Source of the DNA: Acanthaster planci
Lineage: Eukaryota > Echinodermata > Asteroidea > Valvatida > Acanthasteridae
DNA: 19,505 bases
NCBI RefSeq assembly: GCF_001949145.1
Contig: NW_019091707.1
Span: 237,111 to 256,615 of the forward strand
Direction of reading: 5' to 3'
The notes beneath the pieces were generated by a model. That model did no database searches and was not told the origin of the DNA. It saw only the letters and a program-made list of their open reading frames with translations. The position numbers were made by a program, and so were the translations under genes. Positions 8,144 to 17,601 of the stretch are shown piece by piece; the stretch's first letter is position 1, and every line of letters begins with the position of its first letter.

Positions 8144-8284
8144 CTCTTAACTCCCTGTGGACATGCCTGTCACTGGAAAAAAGCCTGACGCCATGATTGG
8201 ATAAGAGGGTGCGCAGCTGCCTGAATTTGTGCATGGGCAACCTCAGCAGCACCTTCAAGTCCAGCATCTCTCCGGCAGTCAGTT
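8144..8284 (-). CDS. Exon 6: LTAGEMLDLKVLLRLP helical domain
   Basis: The acceptor is TTGTATTCACAG|AA and the donor GTTAAGAG|GTAACT. The 141 bases hold 2 + 46 codons + 1, with no stop in the phase-fitting frame: LTAGEMLDLKVLLRLPMHKF, then RQLRTLLSNHGVRLFSSDRH. Amphipathic helices with a helix-turn-helix-like look suggest a small DNA- or protein-binding domain just before the catalytic-like region. The single leftover G joins the GT of the next exon to a Gly codon. This exon-exon phase agreement is among the firmest support for the gene model. Confidence 0.65.
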
Positions 8285-8584
8285 CTGTGAATACAATGCA
8301 AGAGAAATATAAAATTTACAATTACATGAACAATCTTCAAAGATTAAGCGATAAATGCATCACACAGAGCAATTTCCTTTGAAGTGGCAAGTTTTGGGAT
8401 TTTTGAGTAAACCTTGACCAGTTGTGTACATACTCCATGGGGACTCAAGGTTTTTTTAAGGATTTTTTAACACAATTAGACTTTTCTTCATACCTTGCTA
8501 CATTTCTTAATAATCAAGTGTATATAACTGCACAAAACAACTCTGGTAACTTTCCACACGGTTTGTCTGAATATTTTATTTTAC

Positions 8585-8718
8585 CTTTCCGCAGAGAGAG
8601 GTCAGCTTTGTGACAAGCATCGGATGCTAAGGGAGGGGAACTTCCAGAAGAATGATGCCAGTGTCGTGATGATATCCTGTGAAGTTGGGCTCTCCTTCGA
8701 AGATATCATCTGGCACAT
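8585..8718 (-). pseudogene. Exon 5: acidic/Ser-rich linker
   Basis: Strong acceptor CTTTAATTTTCAG|AT and donor GCGGAAAG|GTAAAA delimit 134 bases. One frame, joined by G|AT to the previous exon, gives DVPDDIFEGEPNFTGYHHDT and stays open to a TAG. Another frame gives HHSSGSSPPLASDACHKADL, then SLRK, and leaves one base (G) that pairs with the AA of the next exon. Coding character therefore switches frame inside the exon, a one-base net indel near 8650. Confidence 0.55.
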
Positions 8719-9662
8719 CTGAAAATTAAAGCATGAATAAAAGTTATCAAAGGAAGAAACTTATCTTTTAAATTGCAGCGTAGGATTGTTCAGTTTGTTG
8801 TCCTCTTCTTCTGGTTCAAAACACCTTTAAACTGAAATAACATTGGTTTGGTAACTTTCAATTAGTATGTTGCTATTTAATTGAACTTAATTTAATGCAT
8901 ATAAGGCGGCTGAAAAGTGAAATTCAGACTAAACTGAAGTGTTTACAAAATGAATGTGGTCAGTATAAACACACAAAAGAGACATACCTTCATCAGTTCC
9001 CTCACCCTGCCTTCCAAAGTCTTAGAAGTTGCCGATGAGCTGGGAGCTTGGGGGGAGTCGGATAGGTACAGGTGTCTGGGGTTTCGATTTGGTGCCGGTT
9101 GGTCTTGCGACGAGGACAAGATGCCTAGCTGAAGTGCTTGAATACTGCTCCAGCTGGATTATCTGCTTGGTGCAAAAAACAGCATTCTCAGATGCAAGCT
9201 GGTGGTTCTCTTCTTGAAGGTGCTCAACCTGCTGGGCCAGCTCATCTCGCTTCTTCTCTGCCCTGAGTCGCTCCTCCCTATTTGTTTTGAGGGTATGAAG
9301 GAGCTGGTCCTTCTCTGGTCCATTTTATTTACAGTTGACCTTAATGTAATAATATCATGATTACTGGCAAGAATTTGGTGTTGAAAGGTGTTCAGAGAGT
9401 CATTCTGACAGGCAATGAACTCCACATGGGTAGAATGTTCAACCTTATTCTTATCATGTAGAAAAAGTTTGGTTTTCAATTCTGAAATGTTGCACAAAAA
9501 TGTTTCAAATAGTGAGTCCAAAGTTGAAAGTCTCTTCTCCCCCATAGCACTCTTTTGTCGCTTCCCCTTTGGTATTGGCCATGTTCCCTTGTAGTATCTT
9601 TTATGTTTCCTTGATTTCCCTTTTCTAGTGTGGGGATTTGTTTTCTCCCCCTGGTTATCATC

Positions 9663-9889
9663 CTGTGATCGCCTTAATGACATGAGCAGGTAGACGTTGA
9701 CGTCCTCTGTTTCCCACCCGAGAGCTACTTGCCAGTATATCTTCTGTGAAGAAGGCCTGCAGGAGGTTTTAAGTCAGCTTGGCGGGTGACCCCTTAGCAG
9801 CAGATAGGCAGGAGTCCCGCACAACCTTCTTAAAGGAGACTTCACCCATGTCAACCATCTCGATATCACTTGGGTGTTCCATTTTTGGA
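9663..9889 (-). pseudogene. BEN-like domain segment
   Basis: The frame reads DIEMVDMGEVSFKKVVRDSC, then LSAAKGSPAKL, a TAA at 9769-9771, and NLLQAFFTEDILASSSRVGN, RGRQRLPAHVIKAIT. This follows the BEN fold pattern: an N-terminal strand or helix, then (R)xLLxxFFxxExLxxSSxxG, a basic loop, and a final helix with AI. BEN domains bind DNA and act in chromatin silencing, and they are also found in some virus and transposon proteins. Recognition is by eye; BEN is short and variable. Confidence 0.55.
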
Positions 9890-10404
9890 GCAGCTACAGG
9901 AGTGGACGAAGTGGTGAGTACAGAGCCGTATGAAGTTATGGGCACAGGGTTCAAAGTGGTGGGTGTCAAACTCAACAATGGAGTGCGCACAAGCTAGTGG
10001 GAAGGTACTTGTAGGTGCCAGGGTTGGTGAAGTGATGGTTGTTGAAACTGATGACAATGAGAGAAACTCGGTCTCTCTGGCTGAATTTCCAAAAATGCAG
10101 GAGGACAAGAAGTCCACAAACTCCACAGTTACAGGGGCAGACAAGTGGGCCTTTAGTCCTGAACAAAAGCCCAGTGAGTTGGCTTGCAAGGCTCTATATT
10201 TCTGCTTTGAGTAATTTTTTCTTCTCTGACATTTGGTTGACTCTCAAGCCCTCTGCCTGCGGCAGTGCCTCATTACTTTGCTTCAACTGTGACTGACTGT
10301 CAGTCTTCTGCCAACTGTATTGAACAATTGTTTTACCGTCCAAGTACAAAAGTTGTCTCATGTGCATGCAGTAGATTCCCGACAAAGAGAGAGATGTGGA
10401 AGGG

Positions 10405-10463
10405 CCTGAAGCTATGCTGCTTGAAGCCGTGCTGCTTGAAACTATGTTGCTTGAAGTGAATTG
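10405..10463. repeat. 15-nt tandem repeat, ~4 degenerate units
   Basis: Units of CTTGAAGCCGTGCTG type follow each other, with TATG/CGTG/TATG variants. On the minus strand they encode repeated Ser-Ser-(Thr/Ile)-Ala-Ser in the linker of the large exon. The in-frame unit length suggests expansion while the region was coding. Confidence 0.7.
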
Positions 10464-11047
10464 AAGTTGATCCAGTGCTTGTAAAGCTGCTTCCTTGCCA
10501 GAATGATCAATGATTAGTTTTTCAACCATTATTTCATTTGCAGCTATCTGAGCCTCTTTTGCTTTAGCTGCCTCTGACCTTTTTCACTGCTAGCTTCCTT
10601 GACTACACTTTACTTTTGGCTTTCCCCCTTCAGTTTCTTTTTCTCAGGTGTTTTCTTTGAACGTAAAAGAGACAGATTAATTACATTTTTTTTCTCCTAA
10701 AATGTAATAATTGCTTAAAAGCTCTAATTCCAAACACTGCTGTGTAAAGGCCTAACAAATAAAGAGTATACCACTATACACATGTCCATCAAACCTGAAG
10801 GATTCAGGATTGTTAGGGTTAATGCACTGCAGTAAGAGAATCTGTCAAACCTCGTTTATTGCTGAATGACTCAGCTGACCAAAGTTGATGTGATTAACCC
10901 TTCCTCTACACAGCTTCACAAGAGTGCACAAGTGCACAGCCACCCTCGCAGCCGCGTATGCTTTGGTGTATAATGCATGCCAAAATTATTTTTGATGAAT
11001 AATATGAAGGATACTAAATGAACTGTAATACATGTATATCTACTTAC

Positions 11048-11229
11048 ATTGTTGGACTTCTGCTGAAGTTCAGTTGTGTAAGCATTGGAAACGTTAGCTG
11101 GAATGTGTTCACTGAACCACTTGAGAGATGGAATATGCTGTGCAATGATTTTGCCAATCAGCACTGTCCATTCTTGCCCCAGACGTTCGTTGTCATGTTG
11201 TAAGTTGGGTAGGAAATCATCAACATCAA
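11048..11229 (-). CDS. Exon 3: helical domain (VDVDDFLPN...)
   Basis: The acceptor is CATCAATCTCAACAG|TT and the donor AACAAT|GTAAGT; both are canonical. The open frame of 60 codons reads DVDDFLPNLQHDNERLGQEW, then TVLIGKIIAQHIPSLKWF, and ends TELQQKSNN. It is amphipathic and helical, with no stop. I recall similar segments upstream of the transposase-like part in cnidarian and lancelet hypothetical proteins, but cannot name the domain. This is the cleanest exon of the model. Confidence 0.62.
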
Positions 11230-11320
11230 CTGTTGAGATTGATGAAATGAAATCCACTTACATGTATGTACATACTACATGTACATGTCTAACAGTAGTT
11301 TCCACAAGCAACCAACTTAC

Positions 11321-11598
11321 CCTACAGGTAGATGGAGTTCCCCTGGCGAATTAACAGCTTTTCCTCTTCTGCTTGGGCTGAGTCTTTTGTGTGGTGGTGA
11401 GCCTGGCTTGCGATGATCTCAACGGAGAGGTTTTGTCACAAGAGACATCGTGTTTTGCATTAGTGGCCCTATACTGGTTTCTTAGTGTGGTTTGCAAATC
11501 TGCATATTTGCGAATTTTTGTCACTTTGGCTTCACACTGTTCACGAACATACTTTGAGCTTGCTCGTGTGATATCCCTTATAAAAATGTCCTTTGGTA
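11321..11598 (-). pseudogene. Exon 2: basic helical region
   Basis: The acceptor is TTTTTGTGTGGTAG|TA at 11599 and the donor is TAGG|GTAAGT at 11321/11320. The first part reads PKDIFIRDITRASSKYVREQC...KIRKYADLQTTLRNQY, a charged helical region. Near 11440 the coding character changes frame to SVEIIASQAHHHTKDSAQAE, then EEEKLLIRQGNSIYL. A TAG codon directly before the donor interrupts that frame. The leftover G joins the TT that opens the next exon, so the phase fits. The exon length of 278 is one base off the value both phases require, which independently supports a single-base indel. Confidence 0.55.
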
Positions 11599-11960
11599 CT
11601 ACCACACAAAAATAGGAAAATACCACAGGAAATACCATAGGAAAATCCTATGGTTTGGGGGACATGTACCACAGCACCCTGTGGTAGTATTCCTGTGGTA
11701 ATATTCCAGTGGTAAAATTTGTGGGTACATTGAATGACTGCAGTGAAATTCTTGTGGTACTAATCCTGTGGTACTTTTGCTGTGTTAAGATTCCTGTGGT
11801 AAATCCTGTGGTGATTCTTGTGGTACTATTCCTGTGGTAAGATTGATTTGTCCTGTGGGTGCAGTTCCTGTGGTAATATTCTTGTGGTACTATTCCTCTG
11901 GTACTTTTAGTGGTTATACTTGTGTGGTAATATTCCTGTGGTAAAATTCATTTAACTTGT
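11599..11960. repeat. Degenerate TTCCTGTGGTA array with inverted copies at one end
   Basis: From about 11679 to 11960 the motif (T)TCCTGTGGTA(A/C) recurs about fourteen times, spaced 13-30 bases. At the left end it is present inverted (ACCACAC near 11601; TACCACAGGA at 11621-11630; TACCACAG at 11667-11674). This gives hairpins CCATAGGA/TCCTATGG (11635-11653) and TACCACAG/CTGTGGTA (11667-11686). It lies inside intron 1 of the split-gene model, abutting the acceptor of exon 2. Confidence 0.85.
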
Positions 11961-12706
11961 GGTAAAGTGTGGTCAACGATCACTCGTTAATATGAGTGTT
12001 ATATACACTTATATCTTCACTAAAAGTATTTCAGAAAAACATGATCTGTGTACTTAGTTTATGTAATTGACAGGGGATGTGTTTAATTGTTATTTGTATA
12101 AAATCCAGAAAGGGTAGGTTACAAATACAAACGAAGCAATTTTCCATCCCAATTTAGTTGGTCAAAGTGAAGTGATTGGTTTCAAACCTTGATTAGCAAC
12201 AGTACTCTGTTGAGTTGAGATAATGTAATTATAAGAAACATGCAAATTTTAACTGGTAATGTAATGTCATGGAACTGGGGTGGGACGGCTCCTGTCAAGG
12301 AGGGGGGTGTGAACTCTACCTCGGTGTGACGAGGGTGTGTACCACTTGAGAAATGACTCAACACCACAGGGGTATTTCTTAGTTGTTCCCCATCCCAGGA
12401 TGATATCAAGAACTATCATCGGCAGTCAACCAGAATAATATTACAGTAGTGAACACAAACCCCAGCCCAGCCATGGTAGTAAACGGAAAAAAAAAACCCC
12501 AAGCCAGCGTGCTCTCTTCACCCACAGCCAGGCTACTGCAATAGAAATGTACATGTACAGTACATGAGTTGGTTACAGGCATAGTGCACGTAAACACGTC
12601 AGAACGTTTCAATAACGATCATTAAAACAGCCAGAAAATACACCTCTTAATAATTGATTTACTCAACTGAAATCTCATTACCAGAAGGGATAAGCTACAA
12701 GCTTAC
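11961..12706. other. Intron-1 or non-coding stretch
   Basis: No supported coding region. It contains a GC-rich patch (about 12270-12400), a run of ten A followed by CCCC near 12487, and an ACATGTAC-type repeat near 12550. If the first-exon call is right, this is the rest of intron 1. Confidence 0.5.
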
Positions 12707-12779
12707 CGTCAGCATGAGGATAGCGCACACATTGATCTCCCAAACAGGTAATTTTAGGGTCAAACTGGTCAGCAACCAT
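12707..12779 (-). CDS. Probable first coding exon (24 codons + 1 base)
   Basis: The minus strand has AATAAATGG, an ATG with A at -3 and G at +4. It opens 24 codons (MVADQFDPKITCLGDQC... ending PHAD) and stops at a donor, GACG|GTAAGC. The exon leaves one base (G). The next proposed exon begins with two bases (TA), so the phases fit. Two Cys (C-x4-C) and a terminal His could form part of a metal site split by the intron; this is inference. Upstream on the minus strand is a pyrimidine-rich segment (about 12800-12830) compatible with a 5' UTR. Too short for a homology claim. Confidence 0.45.
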
Positions 12780-15700
12780 TTATTGTGATCGTCCTCTGCA
12801 GCGTGGAAGACGGAGAGAGTGAGAGCTCTGCTGGCAGCCAAATATGTGCTTAGACAAAGTTATATTTCAAAGCATAATATATTGAATGGTCTCAGCAAAG
12901 GTTTCATGCTTGCCACATGTACAGAAATTCATGGTGACAAAGTTTATGTTAACATGTGTAAGTACTGAATGTACATTTACTGGTAATATTTCTGAACGCA
13001 ATAGTGAATTCACAGTTTTGACTGACCAAAACCAGCAGAGCAAATATGCTGGTCCAGCTGATAAGGACCAGCACAGAGTGTTCCTGAGGATTGCTTCTCT
13101 TTGCAAAATGATATACTGAAAGGTGCTGGATCTGCTGTTTGCTGCCTTTCTTAGTGAAAACTAGCAGCTCTTTATCTTCTTGGATAAATATGCTTGATTG
13201 TGGTTCTCCATTATCCGTCAAAGTACCTACATTTTTTAGAAGTAGAAAATGGTCTGTTCAAAAGCAATTTCAAAGCACATCGGTGAAATTCATTCCCTGC
13301 CCAATGTTATATTTTCTTTCACTTGTTTTTTTATGATTTATTTGATTTCTTTTTAAAGGATGGTTTCCTCCTGATGCCTTCATCCTAACTCAGTGATAAC
13401 CATTGGAAGCATGTTCCAGTTGCTATGTGTATTACTGAATATGCCTTGCCAACCTGCGGGAAATCCACTGAAAAAAACACAGGTTGATAGCAAAGTTGGT
13501 TGAATTGGTAAGACTCACCTACTCCACTGCTCAAAACCTTTTACAAGCAGAGAGCCAGGCACTCACAAAAATCAATGCTACAAACAGCCTGCCCAATGGA
13601 ACTATCTTCTAGATTCTCCTCTCAGATGATATGCTAGCTTCTGAAGTCCAAGATTAATGCCAACAAGGACCAATGAGCAACAGGAAGTGAGAGACATACA
13701 TGTAGAAGCAAAATGGCAAAGCCGATGCTTCCTTGCACTCAAGGATTGGGTGTGTGCACTAGCATCAGTCAACATGCCACAGATGTCTAACAAATCCGGG
13801 ACTACCACCAACACAGACATTGGGATCCCAGACTGGTACTTACTTCATAAACTAGTGTATCATTGCAATACTTCATTCACACCTACATGTAGTACTGTTT
13901 TACAACTACATGTACATCTTCATAGAACTTCGTTTCTGATTCAGTCTTGATTGTTATGCTCAGACTGCTCCACTGGACTTGGATATTTTGCAGCCAGTTT
14001 ACGGTCCATTATTTTTCATAAATTCAACTGAGTAAGCTAATGTTACCTTCATTTATCACTCTTTTTGAATGTTTCTTATAAACAGAATTTGGTCTTGGTA
14101 CCATGTTTTCCTCCTTCTCTGATGAAATCCAGAGCATTTTTGCTAATCTGCTCAACACAAAGCTACGTTTCCTGCTCTAGTTTGCATTCTTTTACAAACC
14201 ATTTCACACCTCTAAACACCATATCAGCCCACTGACCACACATTCTCGACTTATTCCGTAAGACTTGTTGTGTTTAATTTAAATGACTTCCCTCACCTTC
14301 TTTCACCTTGTGTTTGAAGAAATTCCAAATCACTAGTTTTACAGCCTGAACCATTTCCAAGCAATCCAATGACCCCTCCCACTCATTCAAACATTCACCA
14401 GAGACATTGGTAATTCATTGCAGTATCCATGTACCTACAGGTATTCCTGTATGTTTGATAATGTGCTTGTTAATTTCCCAGCAAGCATGCAAAGGCCAAA
14501 ATATCGAAAACAAAACAAAAGATGATCATGAAAATACAGGAATGGATGCAGTCAACTCTTCGACTAATGCGGGGAAGGATTTCAAAAATATTTTTTTCAA
14601 GGAAATCACAGGACAAAAGACTAAACTACTTTCCAAACTGCACCCCATGGAGCCCTGCAGTATCCGTGCCCACAGCATGGTCTTGGGCAGGGCCTCAACA
14701 TTTCTGCTTTTTAATGTGCTTAATTTAAAAATTAAAGGCAGTTCATATAGTGAATATTATTGACTAGAGTTACAAATGAGTTAGTTCTATATAATGCGTT
14801 ATTCGGGTCATGGTAAAGGAATGCATATATTACATATATTTTTTTATTCGAAATAACTAGTGACTTGACTTTGAATAGATTGTTTGCAGTGATTTCATTC
14901 AAATATAGCTTTTAGCCATGCCTCAAAATATTAAACGTCCTTTAGGTCAAATTGATGATTGCTGACCTTGCTTGGCACTCACCATGAGGGTTTTATCAAA
15001 GGCAGATCTGGGGAATGGGGGGGGCCAATGGGGAGCATAGCAATCCTGAAGGAGGCAAAATATTCTGAGGTTTCCAAAAAAGAAATAAAGCCAGTCTTTG
15101 GGACCGTCTCATTTTTTCTCCCACATGTTTAAGTACAAAGCCTCAAAATTTATACCCCCTTAAGGGGCCATAAAAGTAATTAGCACACAGGAATTCCTGA
15201 GTTTGTGGCCCCCAAAAGAATTCTGGCCCCTCCATGGAAAACCTTTGTTCCTTGAATGTCCTCGGGATTGTCATGTCATTTAGCTTAACTATGTCAGTTT
15301 CTTGATCAGTTCATACGATTTTTTGTTCATGATAAAAGGAGAAGCCAAGACCTGTAGCCCATAATGTGTACATGTACCTTGTTCTACTGTTGTGTACAGT
15401 GGGTTTTATGCAATACTGACATGTTATTAAAGTTACTGTGTCTTAGCTCTGAATACAGCAGATGTTCATGTAGAGTGTACATGTATATGTAGACTTTGGA
15501 AAAAGCAATGACATGTCCCAAATGTTGGCTGTGGCATCTTGCATACAAAGACATCCTCATTGGTGACACAGAGAAGACAGCCAAGTGAGCAACATTGGGT
15601 TTGTGGCTGTGGACCTTAAGCTTCATACTTGAGTAATGCTGGGGCTATGGCCATGAACTTGTGGCTGAGGACATTTGCCAGCATACTTGAGTAATATAAG

Positions 15701-17368
15701 GGCTATGGCTTGTAATGCTACTGTGGCTGAAGCCTAGATAATCGTGTCCCCAAAACGGAAGCTCTGCTAATGATGTCACAGCACCATCCATTGTCTTTTC
15801 ACAGACTTTAGTGTGCCCATTGCTCATGTACAGTAGCAAAAATAAGCCAGATGATGTCCTACTAGAAAAAGATCAATCTCCAAGCACAATTGCTTGCTGC
15901 ACCTGAAAATGGTTTTCTGCAGTGATTACAACAATTTGTTGTTTTCTCCAAGATAATACATACATAAGGACAGCACATTTGTACATTCGTACATATAGTG
16001 TTAATGGTTTTTAAATTTATGAGATGGATGTAAATGTATGTGTATATTTATTTTATGTTTATTAACAAAACTGACATATATGTTTAAAAATTCAATCAAT
16101 CTCGTTTTAGACAGGACTTCATTGTTAATGTAGGTAATATGGGAATGCATCTGAACCTTGGAATGGCCTAACATCAGGGTGTCAGTGGGGTTCCAAACCC
16201 TGGCTGACGGTGAAGATGTTTCTCATATTTTTATATTTTTATCTCTCAAATACAAAAAACTGTAGTGCACTGTTGACAGGGATATGCAGTGGACAAGTTG
16301 AATGGCCTTCATCAGTGATACCCATGAATAACCCTATCGTAGTAACCAAGTTGGTTGAATTTCCTGAGGATGCAGCGTCATCTGTGCACAGCTGATACCA
16401 TTCTACAGACAATTCACTTATTGTGTTGCTACATGTATAACAAATACACGTGTGGCTGTAAAAATGGCACTTGGAATGGCTTGCTGATGGGTGTGTTTTG
16501 GTGTACATGTGAGTGGAATGAGTTCATGAGTACTGAGATCATACAAGACCTCAACTGGATATCCTGGTATATCTCCACGTGGTTGAAGCATGGATCTAGC
16601 AGCACATTGATGGACATTCTTGCCATCATAAGGATAAACATAGGACCAGATTTATAGTGATGTGTATTCCAAACAATCCAGTCGATGGAAACCAACATTT
16701 ACTTGTAATGGAAAAATAATGGAATATTTCCATTGCTTTTGCCTCTAACTGACCAGAAATACGCAATGGTGACAGTATTGATTTTCAAAGCAGTATCCAC
16801 TATCTTCAGAATGGCCAACAGAGGGACAAACATTTTTACTGCTATTTCTCATGGTAATCTTTTCGTTTATTTTGCAAATGCTACATGTACAGCCCAATTG
16901 CCAGTTTGGAGCATGGGGGCATCACAAGAATAATAGATAATTTTACAGTTTCTGCCGAGGGCCCCACCCAGGCCTTCAGGCCTTCTCTCCCCTGGCTAGG
17001 GACTTGTACACTAATAAGGAAAATGGACAGGACTAATGCTTGATTCATGGCTGTACTTATAGTGCAATTCTTGACTGACAAAACTGTCACTGAAATTTTG
17101 TGATCAATCCTATAACAAGTCCTTGTTACTAAAGGATGAATATTTGTGTATACATGTATGTTAGATTTCTTGGTAACTTGTGAAATACCCTTTTTGTTGT
17201 TTGCTTTCAGTAAGCATAGCTACTGAATTAAGCTCTGGTCTTAATAACTGCCTTTGGTGATTGATGCATCATGAAGCCAAATGGTCAAAGCTTAATCTTA
17301 CATGTAAGTCTGAGTATTGGTAGTAATGGTAGAAATGAAGCAGAAATTTGTTGAAAAACAACGATCAA
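12780..17368. other. Non-coding DNA, 4.6 kb, with minor repeats
   Basis: The ORFs here are short, on both strands, without domain motifs, and bounded by no convincing splice sites. Visible structures are scattered ACATGTACAT palindromes (near 13885, 13910, 15370, 15480, 16500, 16880), a perfect CCCCTTAAGGGG palindrome at 15156-15167, and a 58-bp duplication at about 15600-15735. A weak coding-like minus-strand patch near 13110-13220 is discussed among the rejected items. Confidence 0.55.
15600..15735. repeat. 58-bp imperfect direct repeat, ~2.3 copies
   Basis: CATACTTGAGTAAT followed by GGGCTATGG occurs from 15624 and again from 15682. The linked GTGGCTG(A/T)(G/A)G motif occurs three times (about 15603, 15661, 15721), all with a period near 58. 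Confidence 0.7.
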
Positions 17369-17598
17369 GGGTCTGTTTGCTTTGCACTGATACAGATCAT
17401 GATCAGTGGTCTGTCGTTGGTTCGCTGACACCACAATCTACCTAATGGATGAAGCAAACCAGCATTGGGATCACTGATCAAGAGCTGGATCACTGATCTG
17501 ACGTTGGTTCACTGACACCACAAAGCACCTAATGGATGGAGCAAACCAGTGTTGGAATCTCTGATCAAGATCTGGATCAGTGTGAAGTAGACAGGCCC
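17369..17598. mobile_element. MITE, ~230 bp, with long TIRs and two 87-bp direct repeats inside
   Basis: The left end from 17369, GGGTCTGTTTGCTTTGCACTGAT followed by a CAGATC...GATCAG core, pairs with the inverse of the right end ending at 17598 (GGGCCTGTCTACTTCACACTGAT...). About 80 percent of some 38 bases match. CAA stands on both sides (17366-17368 and 17599-17601), a possible 3-bp target duplication. Inside are two direct repeats, 17401-17487 and 17488-17574, each holding CGTTGGTTC(G/A)CTGACACCACAA, CCTAATGGATG and AGCAAACCAG. No ORF. The size and 3-bp duplication resemble the MITE at 4871. Confidence 0.75.
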
Positions 17599-17601
17599 CA
17601 A

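Larger units (their letters stand above)
8988..10654 (-). pseudogene. Large exon: Lys/Ala region, Ser/Thr linker, BEN-like domain, coiled coil
   Basis: Starting after a weaker acceptor (TTCAAAG|AAAACACC), the exon encodes KTPEKKKLKGE, then RSEAAKAKEAQIAANEIMVEK and a Ser-rich stretch over a 15-nt repeat. A Ser/Thr/Pro linker, the BEN-like segment (about 9889-9663), a Lys/Arg-rich patch and a long coiled coil follow. The last runs from EKDQLLHTLKTNREERLR to QQVEHLQEENHQLASEN. The exon ends at ATGAAG|GTATGT (8988/8987). The frame changes several times (near 10590, 10190, 10000, 9660, 9320). Stops stand at 9769-9771 (TAA in the BEN-like part) and 9022-9024 (TAA). In the coiled-coil frame one base is left at the donor, which matches the AT that opens the next exon. 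It may contain unrecognised small introns. Confidence 0.52.
5900..12779 (-). pseudogene. Split gene/pseudogene: BEN, coiled coil, RAG1-like GDKGG/GDYKFL-CxxC, PHD
   Basis: At least seven coding blocks on the minus strand can be linked by GT-AG introns: 12779-12707, 11598-11321, 11229-11048, about 10654-8988, 8718-8585, 8284-8144, 7832 to about 7092, and 7008 onward. Phases agree at the junctions that can be tested: G|TA, G|TT, G|AT, G|AA and G|GT. In order the product would hold a short N-terminal Cys peptide, a basic helical region, a helical domain, a Ser/Thr linker with BEN-like domain, a coiled coil, the GDKGG and GDYKFL...CLWC region, coiled coil-PHD-coiled coil, and a YHSQSF segment. 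I remember this second half from hypothetical proteins of lancelets and cnidarians. Several single-base slips and stops make this copy a likely pseudogene, unless they are assembly errors. The end near 5900 is arbitrary. Confidence 0.68.

Noticed and set aside
12949-13221. Minus-strand 90-aa ORF with NGEPQSSIFIQEDKELLVFT
   Set aside because: About 36 residues look coding and splice-like signals flank them, but there is no recognisable domain and no phase-linked partner exon.
14407-14763. 118-aa plus-strand ORF
   Set aside because: No recognisable domain, no clear splice sites, weak start context, and a second overlapping frame of similar quality.
15156-15167. CCCCTTAAGGGG palindrome as a regulatory site
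   Set aside because: A single perfect 12-bp palindrome in non-coding DNA is not enough to claim a binding site.
16239-16698. Overlapping minus-strand ORFs near 16239-16698
   Set aside because: They alternate between frames with no motif; amino-acid composition follows local base composition.
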